From contig NZ_BMHK01000003.1 in assembly GCF_014640675.1 (NCBI RefSeq), positions 62,001 to 126,000 of the forward strand: a DNA stretch of 64,000 nt, given 5' to 3'. A model generated the notes under the pieces. The model worked only from the letters and a program-made list of their open reading frames with translations. It did no database searches and was not told the DNA's origin. Positions 7,409 to 16,632 of the stretch are shown piece by piece. Made by a program: the position numbers and the translations under genes. Numbering within the stretch: the first letter of the stretch is position 1; the number at the start of each line of letters is the position of its first letter. The stretch is from Novosphingobium endophyticum (GTDB lineage: Bacteria; Pseudomonadota; Alphaproteobacteria; Sphingomonadales; Sphingomonadaceae).

Positions 7409-9317
7409 CGAACGTCTGGTCCCACCAGCAGGAGAACATGGCGATCGCGTAGAGGATGCGCCCGTGGTTGGCGAGGCCGGCGGCATGTTCGGCGAACAGT
7501 TTTTCGACCGCGTCCTGCCGCAGATAGCCGCTCTTCGAGGCACCGCTGGACGTCCATGCCTCCCGCGCGAAGCTGGCGAAGCCGCCGCTGAACCACTCAG
7601 CGAATGGAAGCTGGAAACCCAGCTTGCGCTCGTCCAGTGCGCCGGGGAACAGCCAGGGCTCCACGGCCTTCCTGAGGGCATACTTGCCGACTTTGCCGCG
7701 CAGCTTCATGTTTCGGGGCATCGTCAGCGCCCAGTCCACCAGCTTGTGACTGAGAAACGGCACGCGCGCTTCGAGCGAATGCGCCATCGAGCCGCGGTCG
7801 GTGCGGTTGAGGAGCGAGGCAGGCATGTGAACCGTCAGGTCCGCCAGCATGAACTGCGCCAGCGGATCGAGATCGCGCGCGCCGCTAAAGCCGAAGTATT
7901 CACGCTCGAGGTCGTCGAAAGGGTGATCGCTTTCCTGCCTTGCGTGAAAGCCCGGTTCGTAGAGCTCCTCCCGCACCCAGGGTGTGGAGATCTGCGTGCC
8001 CTGGAAGAAACGCTGGTAGTTGTTCTCCAGCATGGCCGACTGGCGAAAGCGTCGCGCGTTCTGGCGCAGATAGTTGAGCCGCTTGCCCCCCATGCCCGGC
8101 GCACGGTCGATGGCGGACAGGACGGGTTCCAGCATGCGCAGGAACGGCCCCGTGCGCGCGGCGGCGAGCGCGGTGCGCTGGCGCTTGTAGCCGGCGAAGA
8201 TCTCGTCCGAACCTTCGCCGCAAAGCACGACCTTCACATGCTCGGCCGCCAGCTTCGAAAGGTGCCAGACCGGCACGGCGGCCGTGGCCGCGCATGGCTC
8301 GTCGTGGCTGCGCTGCACCTCCGGCAGCATGATCCCCGCGTCCTGCGGTTCCAGCGGCAGGGTAATGTGCTCGCAGCCGAGGTGCCTGGCGATGCGCACG
8401 GCGGCCTCGGTCTCGTCGATCGAGGTTCCCGGGAATCCCATGGTGAAAGCCTTGACGGGCGCCGTCGCGTGACGCGCCATGGAGGCAACGATCGCGCTGG
8501 AATCCACGCCGCCTGACAGGAAAGCGCCAACCGTCACGTCGGCGAGCATGTGGCGCTTCGTGGTTTCCGAAACCCAGTGCCGCGTCTCCTCGATCCACTC
8601 GGTTTCCGAAAGACCCTGCCGCACCTCGAATCGCGGCCGCCAGAACTGGCGGATTTCCGGGTCACCGTCGGGTCCGATGTGGAGCACATGGCCGGGCGGC
8701 AGCGTCCTCACCTCGCGCCAGATCGAACGCGGCTTCTGGACGTGACCGAACATGAAAAAGTCATGCACGCCGCGCTCATCGACCGTGAAATCGAGACCGA
8801 TCCCTTCGGGACCGGACAGCGCCCTCAGCGTGCGAATTTCCGAGCCGAAGGCGATGCCGCCCTGCTGGAGCGTATAGTAGACCGGCTTGATCCCCAGCGG
8901 ATCGCGCGCGAGCACCAGCCGGCGCTCCTTCGCGTCCCAGATGGCGAGGCCGTACATGCCCTCCAGCTTCGGCCAGGCCTCGTCGCCCCAGCGCACGTAA
9001 GCGGCAAGGATCGTCTCGGTATCGCCATGCGTCGCGAACTTCCAGCCCCAGGCGACCAGCTCCTCGCGCAGCTCTGGAAAGTTGTACACCTCGCCATTGA
9101 AAACGATCGCCCAGCGTCCGTCGGCCGAGAACATCGGCTGATGCCCGCCCTCCAGGTCGACAATGGAAAGCCGGCGATGGCCTAGGCCGAGGTCGCCGTC
9201 TATGTGGATGCCCCCGTCGTCAGGGCCGCGATGGACGATGGTTTCGCAGGCGCGGGCAATGGCCTCGCGCGGGACCGGCCTGCCGCCGCGCCTGTACCAG
9301 CCGGTAATGCCGCACAT
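7398..9317 (-). CDS. asnB: Asparagine synthase (glutamine-hydrolysing) family
   Basis: A 639-residue two-domain amidotransferase. The class II glutaminase starts with MCGITGWYRR (Cys2 nucleophile), then VHRGPDDGG and FNGEVYNFPELREEL. The synthetase half has the ATP-binding PP-loop FLSGGVDSSAI and CGEGSDEIFAGYKRQR. It makes asparagine, or amidates another carboxyl such as a sugar or peptide acid; paralogues in polysaccharide loci do the latter. It is followed by an overlapping GMC oxidoreductase, so a role in surface-polymer modification is possible. About 210 bp upstream hold no gene I can see. Confidence 0.9.
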   Translation of the reverse strand: MCGITGWYRRGGRPVPREAIARACETIVHRGPDDGGIHIDGDLGLGHRRLSIVDLEGGHQPMFSADGRWAIVFNGEVYNFPELREELVAWGWKFATHGDTETILAAYVRWGDEAWPKLEGMYGLAIWDAKERRLVLARDPLGIKPVYYTLQQGGIAFGSEIRTLRALSGPEGIGLDFTVDERGVHDFFMFGHVQKPRSIWREVRTLPPGHVLHIGPDGDPEIRQFWRPRFEVRQGLSETEWIEETRHWVSETTKRHMLADVTVGAFLSGGVDSSAIVASMARHATAPVKAFTMGFPGTSIDETEAAVRIARHLGCEHITLPLEPQDAGIMLPEVQRSHDEPCAATAAVPVWHLSKLAAEHVKVVLCGEGSDEIFAGYKRQRTALAAARTGPFLRMLEPVLSAIDRAPGMGGKRLNYLRQNARRFRQSAMLENNYQRFFQGTQISTPWVREELYEPGFHARQESDHPFDDLEREYFGFSGARDLDPLAQFMLADLTVHMPASLLNRTDRGSMAHSLEARVPFLSHKLVDWALTMPRNMKLRGKVGKYALRKAVEPWLFPGALDERKLGFQLPFAEWFSGGFASFAREAWTSSGASKSGYLRQDAVEKLFAEHAAGLANHGRILYAIAMFSCWWDQTFDAR

Positions 9318-9529
9318 CTGCCCCTCGTCTTCCCGCTACGAATATTGCGGCCGCGTACAGCGCGTTGGACCTCAGGAAAAGGTCTCCGCCCCGGTTTCGT
9401 CCTGCCACCGTGGATAAAGCGGCAGCGTGACGAGCAGCAATCCTCCCTGACGCAGAACTCGAGGGCGAAAGGCGGAATTGGCAATATTGCCGTGACACCG
9501 GCGACTCGGCGATATCGCTCCGGCCCGGT

Positions 9530-9988
9530 TCAGATGTCCCGCTCAAGTTCGAGGTAGTCGCGGGGGATGCGCAACGCCTCTGCCGCGATTTGGGTTTCGC
9601 GCAGGAACAGCACGAGCGCGAACAGAAGCAGGACAATCGAGGCAAGGAAAGTGATCGCCGCGATCAGGTTGAGATCGGAAGCCAGCAGTCCTTCGAGGAA
9701 CAGCAGCACGACGGTCGTACCGATGGAAAGGCCCGAAAGCACCATGAGACGAATGGCGCGGGTGATGATCGTGATGCGCTTGTCGATGATACGGATTTCG
9801 CGCACCACCATGTCGTGATCCGGGCCTTGGGTCTCGACATGCATCGCCTGCAGCGCCCTCGCCCGATCGACGACGCGCCCCAGCCGCGTCGAGAGAATGT
9901 TGAGAATATTGCCGATGGCCACGAGGACGAATACCGGCGTCAGCGCCAGCTGGATTGTCTGAACGATCATCGAACTGTCCGCCGCCAC
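9530..9988 (-). CDS. DUF2721 membrane protein
   Basis: A 152-residue integral membrane protein of the DUF2721 family. Three hydrophobic segments are visible: about residues 9-29 (LALTPVFVLVAIGNILNIL), 80-102 (IRLMVLSGLSIGTTVVLLFL) and 108-130 (LIAAITFLASIVLLLFALVL). Between the first two lies a charged stretch with RLGRVVDRAR. Function is unknown. It starts 6 bp after the end of the mannose-6-phosphate isomerase gene, so it is the last gene of the tonB-like - manA-like - DUF2721 string. Confidence 0.85.
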   Translation of the reverse strand: MAADSSMIVQTIQLALTPVFVLVAIGNILNILSTRLGRVVDRARALQAMHVETQGPDHDMVVREIRIIDKRITIITRAIRLMVLSGLSIGTTVVLLFLEGLLASDLNLIAAITFLASIVLLLFALVLFLRETQIAAEALRIPRDYLELERDI

Positions 9989-9994
9989 CGGGAA

Positions 9995-10807
9995 TCAGGC
10001 CGCGCAGCCGCGCGCGAGCAGGCACACGCCATCCGGCGCGAAACCGATCTCTTCGATACCGTGCGCCAGCGCGCACCCGCCGGGGGCGACATCGCTTCCC
10101 GCCACGGTCACGGACCCCATGCGGGGAATAACCAGCAGGGCGCCCGGATAGCGCGCCGCGACTTCGTCCGTGGGCGCGCCCTCAATCTGGTCGAGCAGGA
10201 ACAGCGGACCGTCCACGAGGACCTGCGAACCGCGCGGCGCGACCCGCTTGTGCCAGCGCATCGCATAGGGCTCTCCCTTCGCGACGGCCATGCCCTCTTC
10301 GAGGTGCAGTTCGCGCGGCCGGCCATAATCGAAGAGGCGATAGGTGATGTCGCTGTTCTGCTGCACCTCGATCAGGCTCACGCCCGCGCCGATGGCATGT
10401 ACCGTGTTGGCCGGAATGTAGAAGAAGTCGCCCGGCGAAACCTCGTGCCAGACCATCAGATCCTCGATCGAGCCGTCGAGAGCGGCGGCGCGCATCTCTT
10501 CCCCGGTGAGATCTTCCCGGAAGCCGATGCCCAGTGTGGCGCCGGGCTCGGCGCCAACGATCAGCCAGCACTCCTCCTTGCCCTGGCGGCCGATGCCCTT
10601 GGCGAGCGTCTGCGCGTCCGAGGGATGGACCTGAACCGAAAGCTTCTCGCTCGTGAAGATGTACTTGACCAGCAGCTCCGGCAGTTCGGCAGGCGGTTCG
10701 AACCAGATTTCACCGATCCTTTTCCCTTCCGGAGCCAGGAAGGGCGCTGGCAGGACGTCCTTGCCCCAGGGCTTTTCGACCTGCCGGATCGGCAGCGAAC
10801 CACTCAT
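9995..10807 (-). CDS. Class I mannose-6-phosphate isomerase
   Basis: Zinc enzyme interconverting mannose-6-P and fructose-6-P, feeding GDP-mannose for surface glycans. The cupin fold is visible with zinc ligands in SVQVHPSDAQ, GKEECWLIV and IPANTVHAIGAG, and later QQNSDITYRLFDYGRPRELH. At about 270 residues it is a short bacterial form. The ATG at 10807 has a GAGG nine bases upstream; an alternative ATG at 10822 overlaps the stop of the upstream TonB-like gene as ATGA but has no clear ribosome site. Both point to translational coupling with that gene. Confidence 0.88.
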   Translation of the reverse strand: MSGSLPIRQVEKPWGKDVLPAPFLAPEGKRIGEIWFEPPAELPELLVKYIFTSEKLSVQVHPSDAQTLAKGIGRQGKEECWLIVGAEPGATLGIGFREDLTGEEMRAAALDGSIEDLMVWHEVSPGDFFYIPANTVHAIGAGVSLIEVQQNSDITYRLFDYGRPRELHLEEGMAVAKGEPYAMRWHKRVAPRGSQVLVDGPLFLLDQIEGAPTDEVAARYPGALLVIPRMGSVTVAGSDVAPGGCALAHGIEEIGFAPDGVCLLARGCAA

Positions 10808-10818
10808 CTTATTGAACC

Positions 10819-11601
10819 TCATGACTTGCGCGCGATCATGGCCTCGCCGCTCCGGGTTACAACAGGCTCACGATAAAACCAACGCTGTCGCCAGCCGAAT
10901 ACGCCCTCGACCGGCCGTCCCGAGGCGTCCCTTGCCGGGCGAAAGCGAAAGCGCTTCGTCGCGAGGCGGCAGGTTATTTCTCCGGCGCGCGGATCGGGGC
11001 TGGGCTTGACGATGCGGCAGCCGCGAACCCGGCCATCAGTGCCGACCGTCAACGCGACGATCACTTCGGTTCCGATACGCAGGTCGCGGCTCTCGCGCGG
11101 ATAGTCCCTGGCCGAATTGATGTCTCCGGCGATCTTGACCGGCGGACTTGCCCCGCCGCCGCCGTCCTGCCCCGAGCCGCTTGCGCCGGAACCCGTCCCC
11201 CGGCCCTCTCCCCCAGCTCCGCTGCCCTCCCCCTCCTCACGCGCGCCCGAGGCATCGTCCGGCCCCTTTCCGGCCACCGGCGGCGCCTGCGTCGGCCTTA
11301 GCGCGATCGCCGCTTCGGGCGCTGAGGTGTCGCGCGGCGTGGCCTTCCTTCCGGGAGGCGCGGCCGCTCCTTCTTCCTGCGGCGGCGCGGCCGCGGGCGA
11401 CGGGCTCGGCGCCGGCTCGGACGGTGCCGATGTCTCCACCGATACCGTGAAGGCCTGCGTCAGGTCCCTGACGACGGAAGAGGCGAACTGCGGCGTGAAG
11501 GCCCGCACCAGCAGCGCGATCAGGACGACATGCAGGCCCGCGACAAGGGCAATGACGCCAAGGCGCGTCCGGCGCGCGGGTTTGAGGTCCGCCTTCGTCA
11601 T
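10819..11601 (-). CDS. TonB-family energy transducer
   Basis: A 260-residue inner-membrane protein with one N-terminal anchor (about residues 13-34, LGVIALVAGLHVVLIALLVR), a long Pro/Ala/Gly-rich periplasmic spacer and a TonB C-terminal domain (VIVALTVGTDGRVRGCRIVK, CRLATKRFRFRPARDASGRP). TonB proteins pass the proton motive force to outer-membrane receptors. I use the ATG at 11601 (MTKADLK); a frame continues to 11652. No exbBD is adjacent. A second, clearly related TonB-like gene lies at 61829-62584. Which receptor it serves is unknown; a receptor gene lies 1.2 kb away. Confidence 0.85.
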   Translation of the reverse strand: MTKADLKPARRTRLGVIALVAGLHVVLIALLVRAFTPQFASSVVRDLTQAFTVSVETSAPSEPAPSPSPAAAPPQEEGAAAPPGRKATPRDTSAPEAAIALRPTQAPPVAGKGPDDASGAREEGEGSGAGGEGRGTGSGASGSGQDGGGGASPPVKIAGDINSARDYPRESRDLRIGTEVIVALTVGTDGRVRGCRIVKPSPDPRAGEITCRLATKRFRFRPARDASGRPVEGVFGWRQRWFYREPVVTRSGEAMIARKS

Positions 11602-11736
11602 GCTGGTTCGATGCCACGGCAAGGCGCGTTCCCGCAATGGTGCCTTTGACAACGCACGCCGGGAAGGTCATTCTCCAAATCGAATAGTGCTTCGAAATAT
11701 GCGACTATCCTAGATAAAGAATGCGGGAGGCAAGAT

Positions 11737-12477
11737 ATGTCTACGCCGGCAGCCAATAAAGGCTTCGCTCCCTTGGACTGTGTCCACGGCAACGTCCGCC
11801 TGCGGGGACAGCTGCTGCGGCCCGCCGGCGAGGGAACGCGGGCCACGGTCCTTATGTTCCCCGGCGCGACCGGGCCGGGCGACAGCTTCCGCAAGGCCAT
11901 GCACGAACTGGCCGACGCGGGTTACGTAGTGGCCGGCCTCGACATGTACGGAGCCGACGCGGATATCTCGACACCCGCAGCTGCGGGCAAACATTACATG
12001 GCCCTCCTCGGCAACCCCGCGACGCTGCGGGAACGGGCGGTGCATTGGCTGGACACGGTGCGCGCCCTTCCCGGCGTCGATTCACGGCGGATCGCCGCCA
12101 TCGGATACTGCTTCGGCGGCAGGTGCGTGCTTGAACTCGCGCGCAGCGGCGCCGACCTGCAGGCAGTCATCAGCTACCACGGACTGCTGGCCACACATGC
12201 ACCCGCCGGGCCGGGAAAGGTACGCGCAAGGATCGCCGTCTGGTCCGGCGGACAAGACCCTTACGTATCCGTGGCCGAACTCGATGCGCTGCGCAGCGAA
12301 CTCGATAATGCGCGGGCCAATTATCAGATTACATTGTTCAGTGCGGCACAGCATGCATTCATGGATTCCGATCACGACGGATTGGCCGACGGCATCGCCT
12401 ACGACCGGGTGGCACATCGAATTGCCTGGATGGGCACACTGGCACTTTTGGACGAAATCATCGGTGAGAAATTGTGA
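11737..12477 (+). CDS. Dienelactone hydrolase family protein
   Basis: A 246-residue alpha/beta hydrolase of the dienelactone hydrolase family, which opens lactones or esters in aromatic-compound breakdown. The Cys nucleophile sits in the elbow AAIGYCFGGRCVLELARS, the acid in VWSGGQDPYVS and the His in SAAQHAFMDSDHDG, so the Cys-Asp-His triad is complete. GAGGCAAG lies before the ATG at 11737. It is transcribed away from the TonB-like gene and towards the receptor gene; no catechol or chlorocatechol genes are adjacent, so the substrate is open. Confidence 0.88.
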   Translation: MSTPAANKGFAPLDCVHGNVRLRGQLLRPAGEGTRATVLMFPGATGPGDSFRKAMHELADAGYVVAGLDMYGADADISTPAAAGKHYMALLGNPATLRERAVHWLDTVRALPGVDSRRIAAIGYCFGGRCVLELARSGADLQAVISYHGLLATHAPAGPGKVRARIAVWSGGQDPYVSVAELDALRSELDNARANYQITLFSAAQHAFMDSDHDGLADGIAYDRVAHRIAWMGTLALLDEIIGEKL

Positions 12478-12798
12478 TCCAGTGTGTAACGTAACCGGCA
12501 TGATCTTCAGAAGATTCGACCTCTTGGCCTCAATTCTCAATTGCGAGCCAAATCACGTTCAGAAGCACTTGCATTTCCGCATTGGGTTCGTAGCATGTAC
12601 ACATCTAAAAAGAATTTGAAGATGCCGAACTGCGGCACGACAATTTAAATGGGAGGGAAATGAGGGTTGATGTACAATGCCCGACTACCGATAGTCGGCA
12701 TGCATCGCTCCCTGGAATCCCGCCAAAATTGAAGAAGGCCGGCATTCGCAGCCGGTCAACGCCGGCTGAGAACCATGTTGCCGCAGGGGAGAAGAAAG
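12478..12798. other. Intergenic leader upstream of the TonB-dependent receptor
   Basis: A 321-bp stretch without a gene I accept. It is more AT-rich than its surroundings. It holds a perfect inverted repeat CCGACTA-CCGA-TAGTCGG at 12681-12698, which could be an operator or a leader hairpin of the receptor mRNA, and a strong Shine-Dalgarno-like GGGAGGG at 12651-12657 before an out-of-frame ATG. No sigma-70 promoter with good spacing stands out, and the 16-bp operator seen at neighbouring promoters is absent. Confidence 0.6.
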
Positions 12799-15321
12799 AT
12801 GACTGCAAGGAATGTCAGAAGCGCTCTGATGCTGGGAGCAGCCTTCACGAGTGTATCCATGGCAGGTCCAGCGCTTGCGCAGGAAACGGCATTCAATGCC
12901 GATGAAATCATTGTCACCGCCCGGCGCACCGAAGAGCGTCTGCAGGACGTTCCGATTTCGATAACCGTTTACAACCAGGAGCAGCTCCAGAAGCGCAACG
13001 TCGCGGTTGCCTCCGACCTTGCGACCTACACCCCTTCGCTATCGGTCAATACCCGCTTCGGCCCCGAGAAAGCGACTTTCGCCATTCGCGGTTTCAACCA
13101 GGACGCGGCCGCGGCGCCGACGGTCGGCGTATACTTCGCCGATGTGGTCGGCGTACGCTCGCAAGGCGGCACCGCCGGCGGCAACACGGTGGGCGCGGGC
13201 TCCTTCACCGACCTGCAGAGCGTCCAGGTCCTGAAAGGACCGCAAGGCACGCTGTTCGGCCGCAACACGACGGGCGGCGCCGTGCTGCTCGTCCCGCAGA
13301 AGCCGACCGATCTGCTCGAGGGCTACATCGAGGGCACTTACGGCAACTTCGACCAGAAACGCGTGCAGGGCGCGCTCAATGTCCCGCTGGCAGACACCTT
13401 CAAGGTGCGTGTCGCCGTCGACCGCAACAAGCGCGACGGTTACATGAAAAACCACTCGGGCGTCGGCCCCGACGCGTACAACGACGTCGACTACACCTAC
13501 GGCCGCCTCAGCGTGGTCGCCGACCTGACGCCCGAGCTCGAGAACTACACGATCTTCCACTACAGCGAGTCGGACACCAACGGTTACGCCACGCGGCTTG
13601 AGGACTGCGACCGCGACCCCGCTTCGCCGTTCGTAGGTGGCAGCCTGACGCGCTACTACACCTCGCTCGCAGCGTGCGACCAGATCGACCGGCAGGCCGC
13701 GCGCGGTGACGGACCTCTCGACGTCGAAGTCAGCAATCCCGATCCGCGCATCTACATCCGCACCTGGCAGGTCATCAACACGACGACCTGGCAGATGAGC
13801 GACACCATGACGCTCAAGAACATCGTCAGCTACGGCGAATACCGCGAGCAGGCCGCGTTCCAGCTCTATAGCGACAACTTCTTCGTCCCGAACACGCCAG
13901 TCACGCAGGGATTGGCCATGGGGGGCGGCCCCCTGCCCGGTCAGCCGTTCGATTATATCCAGCTTGGAACCCAGCCAGGCTATGATGCGGCAGCGGGATC
14001 GACCACGACCGAAGAACTGCAGTTACAGGGCCGTTCCGCAGACGGGAAGTTCAACTACGTTGTCGGCGGCTACCTTGAATTCAGCCGCCCCATCGGGTGG
14101 AATCAGCAGCGCACCGGCATTTTCGGCAACTGCGTCGATCCGGGAACGCTCAACTGTACCGGCGGCTTGCCGCTCATCCCGATCGCTCCGGGGGTGACGG
14201 TGCCTGGCGTGATCATTTCCGAATCGCGCACCCGCCTGGATTTCGACAACCACGGGGTCTTCGCACAGGGAACCTACAACTTCACCGATCAATTGGCATT
14301 GACGCTGGGCGGCCGCTGGACGTTCGACAAGATTGTCGGCTACGCGGAAAGCAATCGCTGGGTTCTCGCGTCCATTCCGGGCGTTGGCACGATTCCGGTA
14401 AGCCGTGTCTGCAACGACGTGCTGAACCACCCGGACGTCGACTTGCTGGCGAACGGCGGCGATGTTTCAGCCTGCGGCACACGCATCGTCAGCAAGACGG
14501 ACAAACCGACATGGCTGGCCGGCCTCGACTTCAAACCGACGCCCGACACGCTCGTTTATGCCAAATATGCGCGCGGGTATCGTCAGGGCGCCGTCAACTT
14601 CACCAACCCCGGCCTTGAAACCGTTGGCCCGGAAAAAGTCGACGCCTACGAGATCGGCGCCAAGCTGACGTTCCGCGGCGCCGTGCCCGGCTACTTCAAC
14701 GTCGCCGCCTTCTACAACGACTTCTCCGATCAGCAGATTTTCGGCGCGCTGATCGCGAAGCCCGACAGCGGCCTTGCCGGCGGTGCCGCGCTGATCAACG
14801 CGGGCAAGTCGGTCATCAAGGGGATCGAGGTCGATACGGGCGTGACCGTGTTCGACATGCTTCGGCTCGGTGCGGGCTACACCTATCTCGATACCGAGCT
14901 CAAGGATCTGATCGCGCCGACGCTCAGCCCCGACAGCCCGTTCGAGGAGATCATACCGCGCGGCATGGAAGGCGGACCGCTGACATACTCGCCCAAGCAC
15001 AAGCTGACACTGTCGGGCGACGTCAACGTCCCAGTGGGCGACGCCGGCACGTTCACCGCCGGCGCGGTGTTCGTCTACACGTCGTCGCAGTTCGTGGACG
15101 GGAACAACAAGATCCCCGGCTACAGCCTGCTCAGCCTCAATGCCGGTATCACCGATATCGGCGGAACAGGCTTCGATCTCACCGCTTTTGCCAACAACGT
15201 GACCAACAAGAAGTACCGCGTCACGTCCGGCGGCGGGTTCGAATCCTCGGGCATCCAGGATTTTGCCTACGGCCAGCCGCGCATGTACGGCCTGCGCCTG
15301 AAGTACAACTTCGGCCGGTAA
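12799..15321 (+). CDS. TonB-dependent receptor
   Basis: An 840-residue outer-membrane beta-barrel importing a substrate with TonB energy. The ATG at 12799 follows GGGGAGAAGAAAG; a signal peptide ends at PALAQ (about residue 28), followed by a TonB-box-like DEIIVTARR. The plug contains LQSVQVLKGPQGTLFGRNTT, and the barrel ends YGQPRMYGLRLKYNFGR. The type is the large sphingomonad receptor group used for aromatics, terpenoids and siderophores. It is followed by an ideal terminator, so it is probably monocistronic. Proximity to the catabolic cluster suggests uptake of its substrate, which is inference. Confidence 0.93.
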   Translation: MTARNVRSALMLGAAFTSVSMAGPALAQETAFNADEIIVTARRTEERLQDVPISITVYNQEQLQKRNVAVASDLATYTPSLSVNTRFGPEKATFAIRGFNQDAAAAPTVGVYFADVVGVRSQGGTAGGNTVGAGSFTDLQSVQVLKGPQGTLFGRNTTGGAVLLVPQKPTDLLEGYIEGTYGNFDQKRVQGALNVPLADTFKVRVAVDRNKRDGYMKNHSGVGPDAYNDVDYTYGRLSVVADLTPELENYTIFHYSESDTNGYATRLEDCDRDPASPFVGGSLTRYYTSLAACDQIDRQAARGDGPLDVEVSNPDPRIYIRTWQVINTTTWQMSDTMTLKNIVSYGEYREQAAFQLYSDNFFVPNTPVTQGLAMGGGPLPGQPFDYIQLGTQPGYDAAAGSTTTEELQLQGRSADGKFNYVVGGYLEFSRPIGWNQQRTGIFGNCVDPGTLNCTGGLPLIPIAPGVTVPGVIISESRTRLDFDNHGVFAQGTYNFTDQLALTLGGRWTFDKIVGYAESNRWVLASIPGVGTIPVSRVCNDVLNHPDVDLLANGGDVSACGTRIVSKTDKPTWLAGLDFKPTPDTLVYAKYARGYRQGAVNFTNPGLETVGPEKVDAYEIGAKLTFRGAVPGYFNVAAFYNDFSDQQIFGALIAKPDSGLAGGAALINAGKSVIKGIEVDTGVTVFDMLRLGAGYTYLDTELKDLIAPTLSPDSPFEEIIPRGMEGGPLTYSPKHKLTLSGDVNVPVGDAGTFTAGAVFVYTSSQFVDGNNKIPGYSLLSLNAGITDIGGTGFDLTAFANNVTNKKYRVTSGGGFESSGIQDFAYGQPRMYGLRLKYNFGR

Positions 15322-15328
15322 TCAAAAC

Positions 15329-15356
15329 CCCCCGCGCCTGCCGAGTGGCGCGGGGG
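15329..15356 (-). terminator. GC hairpin, probable terminator reading leftward
   Basis: Perfect 10-bp stem (CCCCCGCGCC at 15329-15338, GGCGCGGGGG at 15347-15356) with an 8-nt loop. Read on the minus strand it is followed by TTTTGATT, so it can stop transcripts coming from the phosphotransferase gene that ends at 15414. On the plus strand there is no T-run. Confidence 0.65.
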
Positions 15357-15380
15357 AACGGCCTCCGGGTCAGACTTGCA

Positions 15381-15410
15381 GCCACGCCCTGCCGGGCGTG
15401 GCTTTTTCTT
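15381..15410 (+). terminator. Rho-independent terminator of the receptor gene
   Basis: Perfect 9-bp stem GCCACGCCC / GGGCGTGGC (15381-15389 and 15394-15402), loop TGCC, followed by TTTTTCTT. It lies 60 bp after the receptor stop codon and between convergent genes. Confidence 0.9.
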
Positions 15411-15413
15411 TTC

Positions 15414-16484
15414 CTACGAAATGCCCAGCAATCCGAAACTATCGTGCCGCATCGCGGCCTTGCCGAGCCGGTCGACGAACTGGACGATGATCGGCGGATC
15501 GACGCGGCGGGTGATCGACCAGAGGTAGAAACCGTAGGTCACCGCCTCGCGGTACTGCGCCCAGGCCTGTTCCTCGTCCGGCATCGCCATGCCGCGTCCG
15601 CGCATCATCGCCAGGTACTCGCCAAGTAGCCGGCGTTCCTCGGCCTCGGCGGTCTCGGTCGGCAGCACGGCATTCAGGTGATAGGCGACGTCGAGCGCCC
15701 AGCCGCCGCGCTGGAGCAGCTGCCAGTCGATTACCCCGGTACCGTCGCCGGTGCGGAACAGGTTGCCGGCATGGGCGTCGCCGTGGATCATGAACTGCGG
15801 CCGGCCGGCATCGCGCTCGGCCAGCGCCTTCATCGCCGAGGAGAGGCGCGCGGCGCTGCGTATGCGCGACGAGAGATTGTCCCCGCGCGGCCCGTCGAGA
15901 AGCTCCTGAAGCATGGCCGGCGTGACATAGGTCATCTTCGCCAGCTCCGCCGCGCGGGGCCGGATCCAGTCGGCGCCTTCCAGGAACGCGCTCTTCGCGT
16001 GGAGGCGCGAGAGCTGATCGAGGCTTTGCAAGGCGTCATCCGCCCTGAAGGGGTCGAGCGCGGAACAGAAGGTGGCGCCATCGGCTATCAGGTCGCGCAT
16101 GATCGTGACCGCCTGCTGCGCCTCGCGGTCAATGACCAGGGCGACCGCTTCGGGCACGCGCATGTCGACGACCGGCGCGACCTTGCCGTAAAAGTCCGCC
16201 TCCAGCACGCAAGTCGGGCCGCCACGCGCCGTCATTGCGTCGACATCGAGCAGGCCCTTGAGGCAGAAATGGCGTTTGCATGTCTCGCCTTCGAAAGCGG
16301 CGGCAAAGCGCACCTTGGTCGCGACGGTGCGGATCACTTCGACCGTTTCGACTTCGGTAACGGTCTTTCCGCCCGAAACATCGGCAAGCGCCGCGCTCAG
16401 CCAGGCCGGCTCCAATGCCTCTTCGAGAGTGGCCGGAACCCTGACCTTCGGTTGCGATGGCACGCGCCGCACCGGTGTCTGCAT
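15414..16484 (-). CDS. Phosphotransferase (APH-fold) family protein
   Basis: A 356-residue protein with the aminoglycoside-phosphotransferase/choline-kinase fold: HGDAHAGNLFRTG carries the catalytic Asp and the metal-binding Asn, and GVIDWQLLQRG the second Asp. In catabolic clusters of this kind such proteins lie next to acyl-CoA enzymes and probably phosphorylate a small hydroxylated substrate rather than a drug. The ATG at 16484 is preceded by GGGGAG. Two copies of the cluster's 16-bp operator lie at 16529-16564 in the shared region with the divergent CoA-transferase gene, so both are likely under IclR control. Confidence 0.88.
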   Translation of the reverse strand: MQTPVRRVPSQPKVRVPATLEEALEPAWLSAALADVSGGKTVTEVETVEVIRTVATKVRFAAAFEGETCKRHFCLKGLLDVDAMTARGGPTCVLEADFYGKVAPVVDMRVPEAVALVIDREAQQAVTIMRDLIADGATFCSALDPFRADDALQSLDQLSRLHAKSAFLEGADWIRPRAAELAKMTYVTPAMLQELLDGPRGDNLSSRIRSAARLSSAMKALAERDAGRPQFMIHGDAHAGNLFRTGDGTGVIDWQLLQRGGWALDVAYHLNAVLPTETAEAEERRLLGEYLAMMRGRGMAMPDEEQAWAQYREAVTYGFYLWSITRRVDPPIIVQFVDRLGKAAMRHDSFGLLGIS

Positions 16485-16528
16485 CGTTCTTCTCCCCTTT
16501 CGCAATGGCTGGACTTTGCCTTGACCTA

Positions 16529-16564
16529 ATTCGCCATTTCGGTCCATCCTTCGCAATAGAGAAT
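16529..16564. promoter_or_regulatory. Tandem putative IclR operator, site A
   Basis: Two 16-bp pseudo-palindromes exactly 20 bp apart: ATTCG-N6-CGGTC at 16529-16544 and CTTCG-CAATAG-AGAAT at 16549-16564. They lie between the divergent phosphotransferase and CoA-transferase genes. The same unit recurs at 19543, 22001, 22953 and 25483. Assignment to the IclR protein encoded at 22099-22944 is inference. Confidence 0.65.
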
Positions 16565-16632
16565 TTCTCCGGTCATGCGATGACAGTTGCAGGCCATCGC
16601 AAACGAACGGACGAGTGAGGCAAGGAACCACG

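Noticed and set aside
12660..12905. Short frame with a strong GGGAGG ribosome site upstream of the receptor gene
   Set aside because: It runs 107 bp into the receptor gene in another frame and shows no protein-like pattern. A short leader peptide cannot be excluded but is not supported.
15236..15246. GGTTCGAATCC, which looks like the T-arm of a tRNA
   Set aside because: It lies inside the TonB-dependent receptor coding sequence (Gly-Phe-Glu-Ser) and no acceptor, D or anticodon stem can be built around it.
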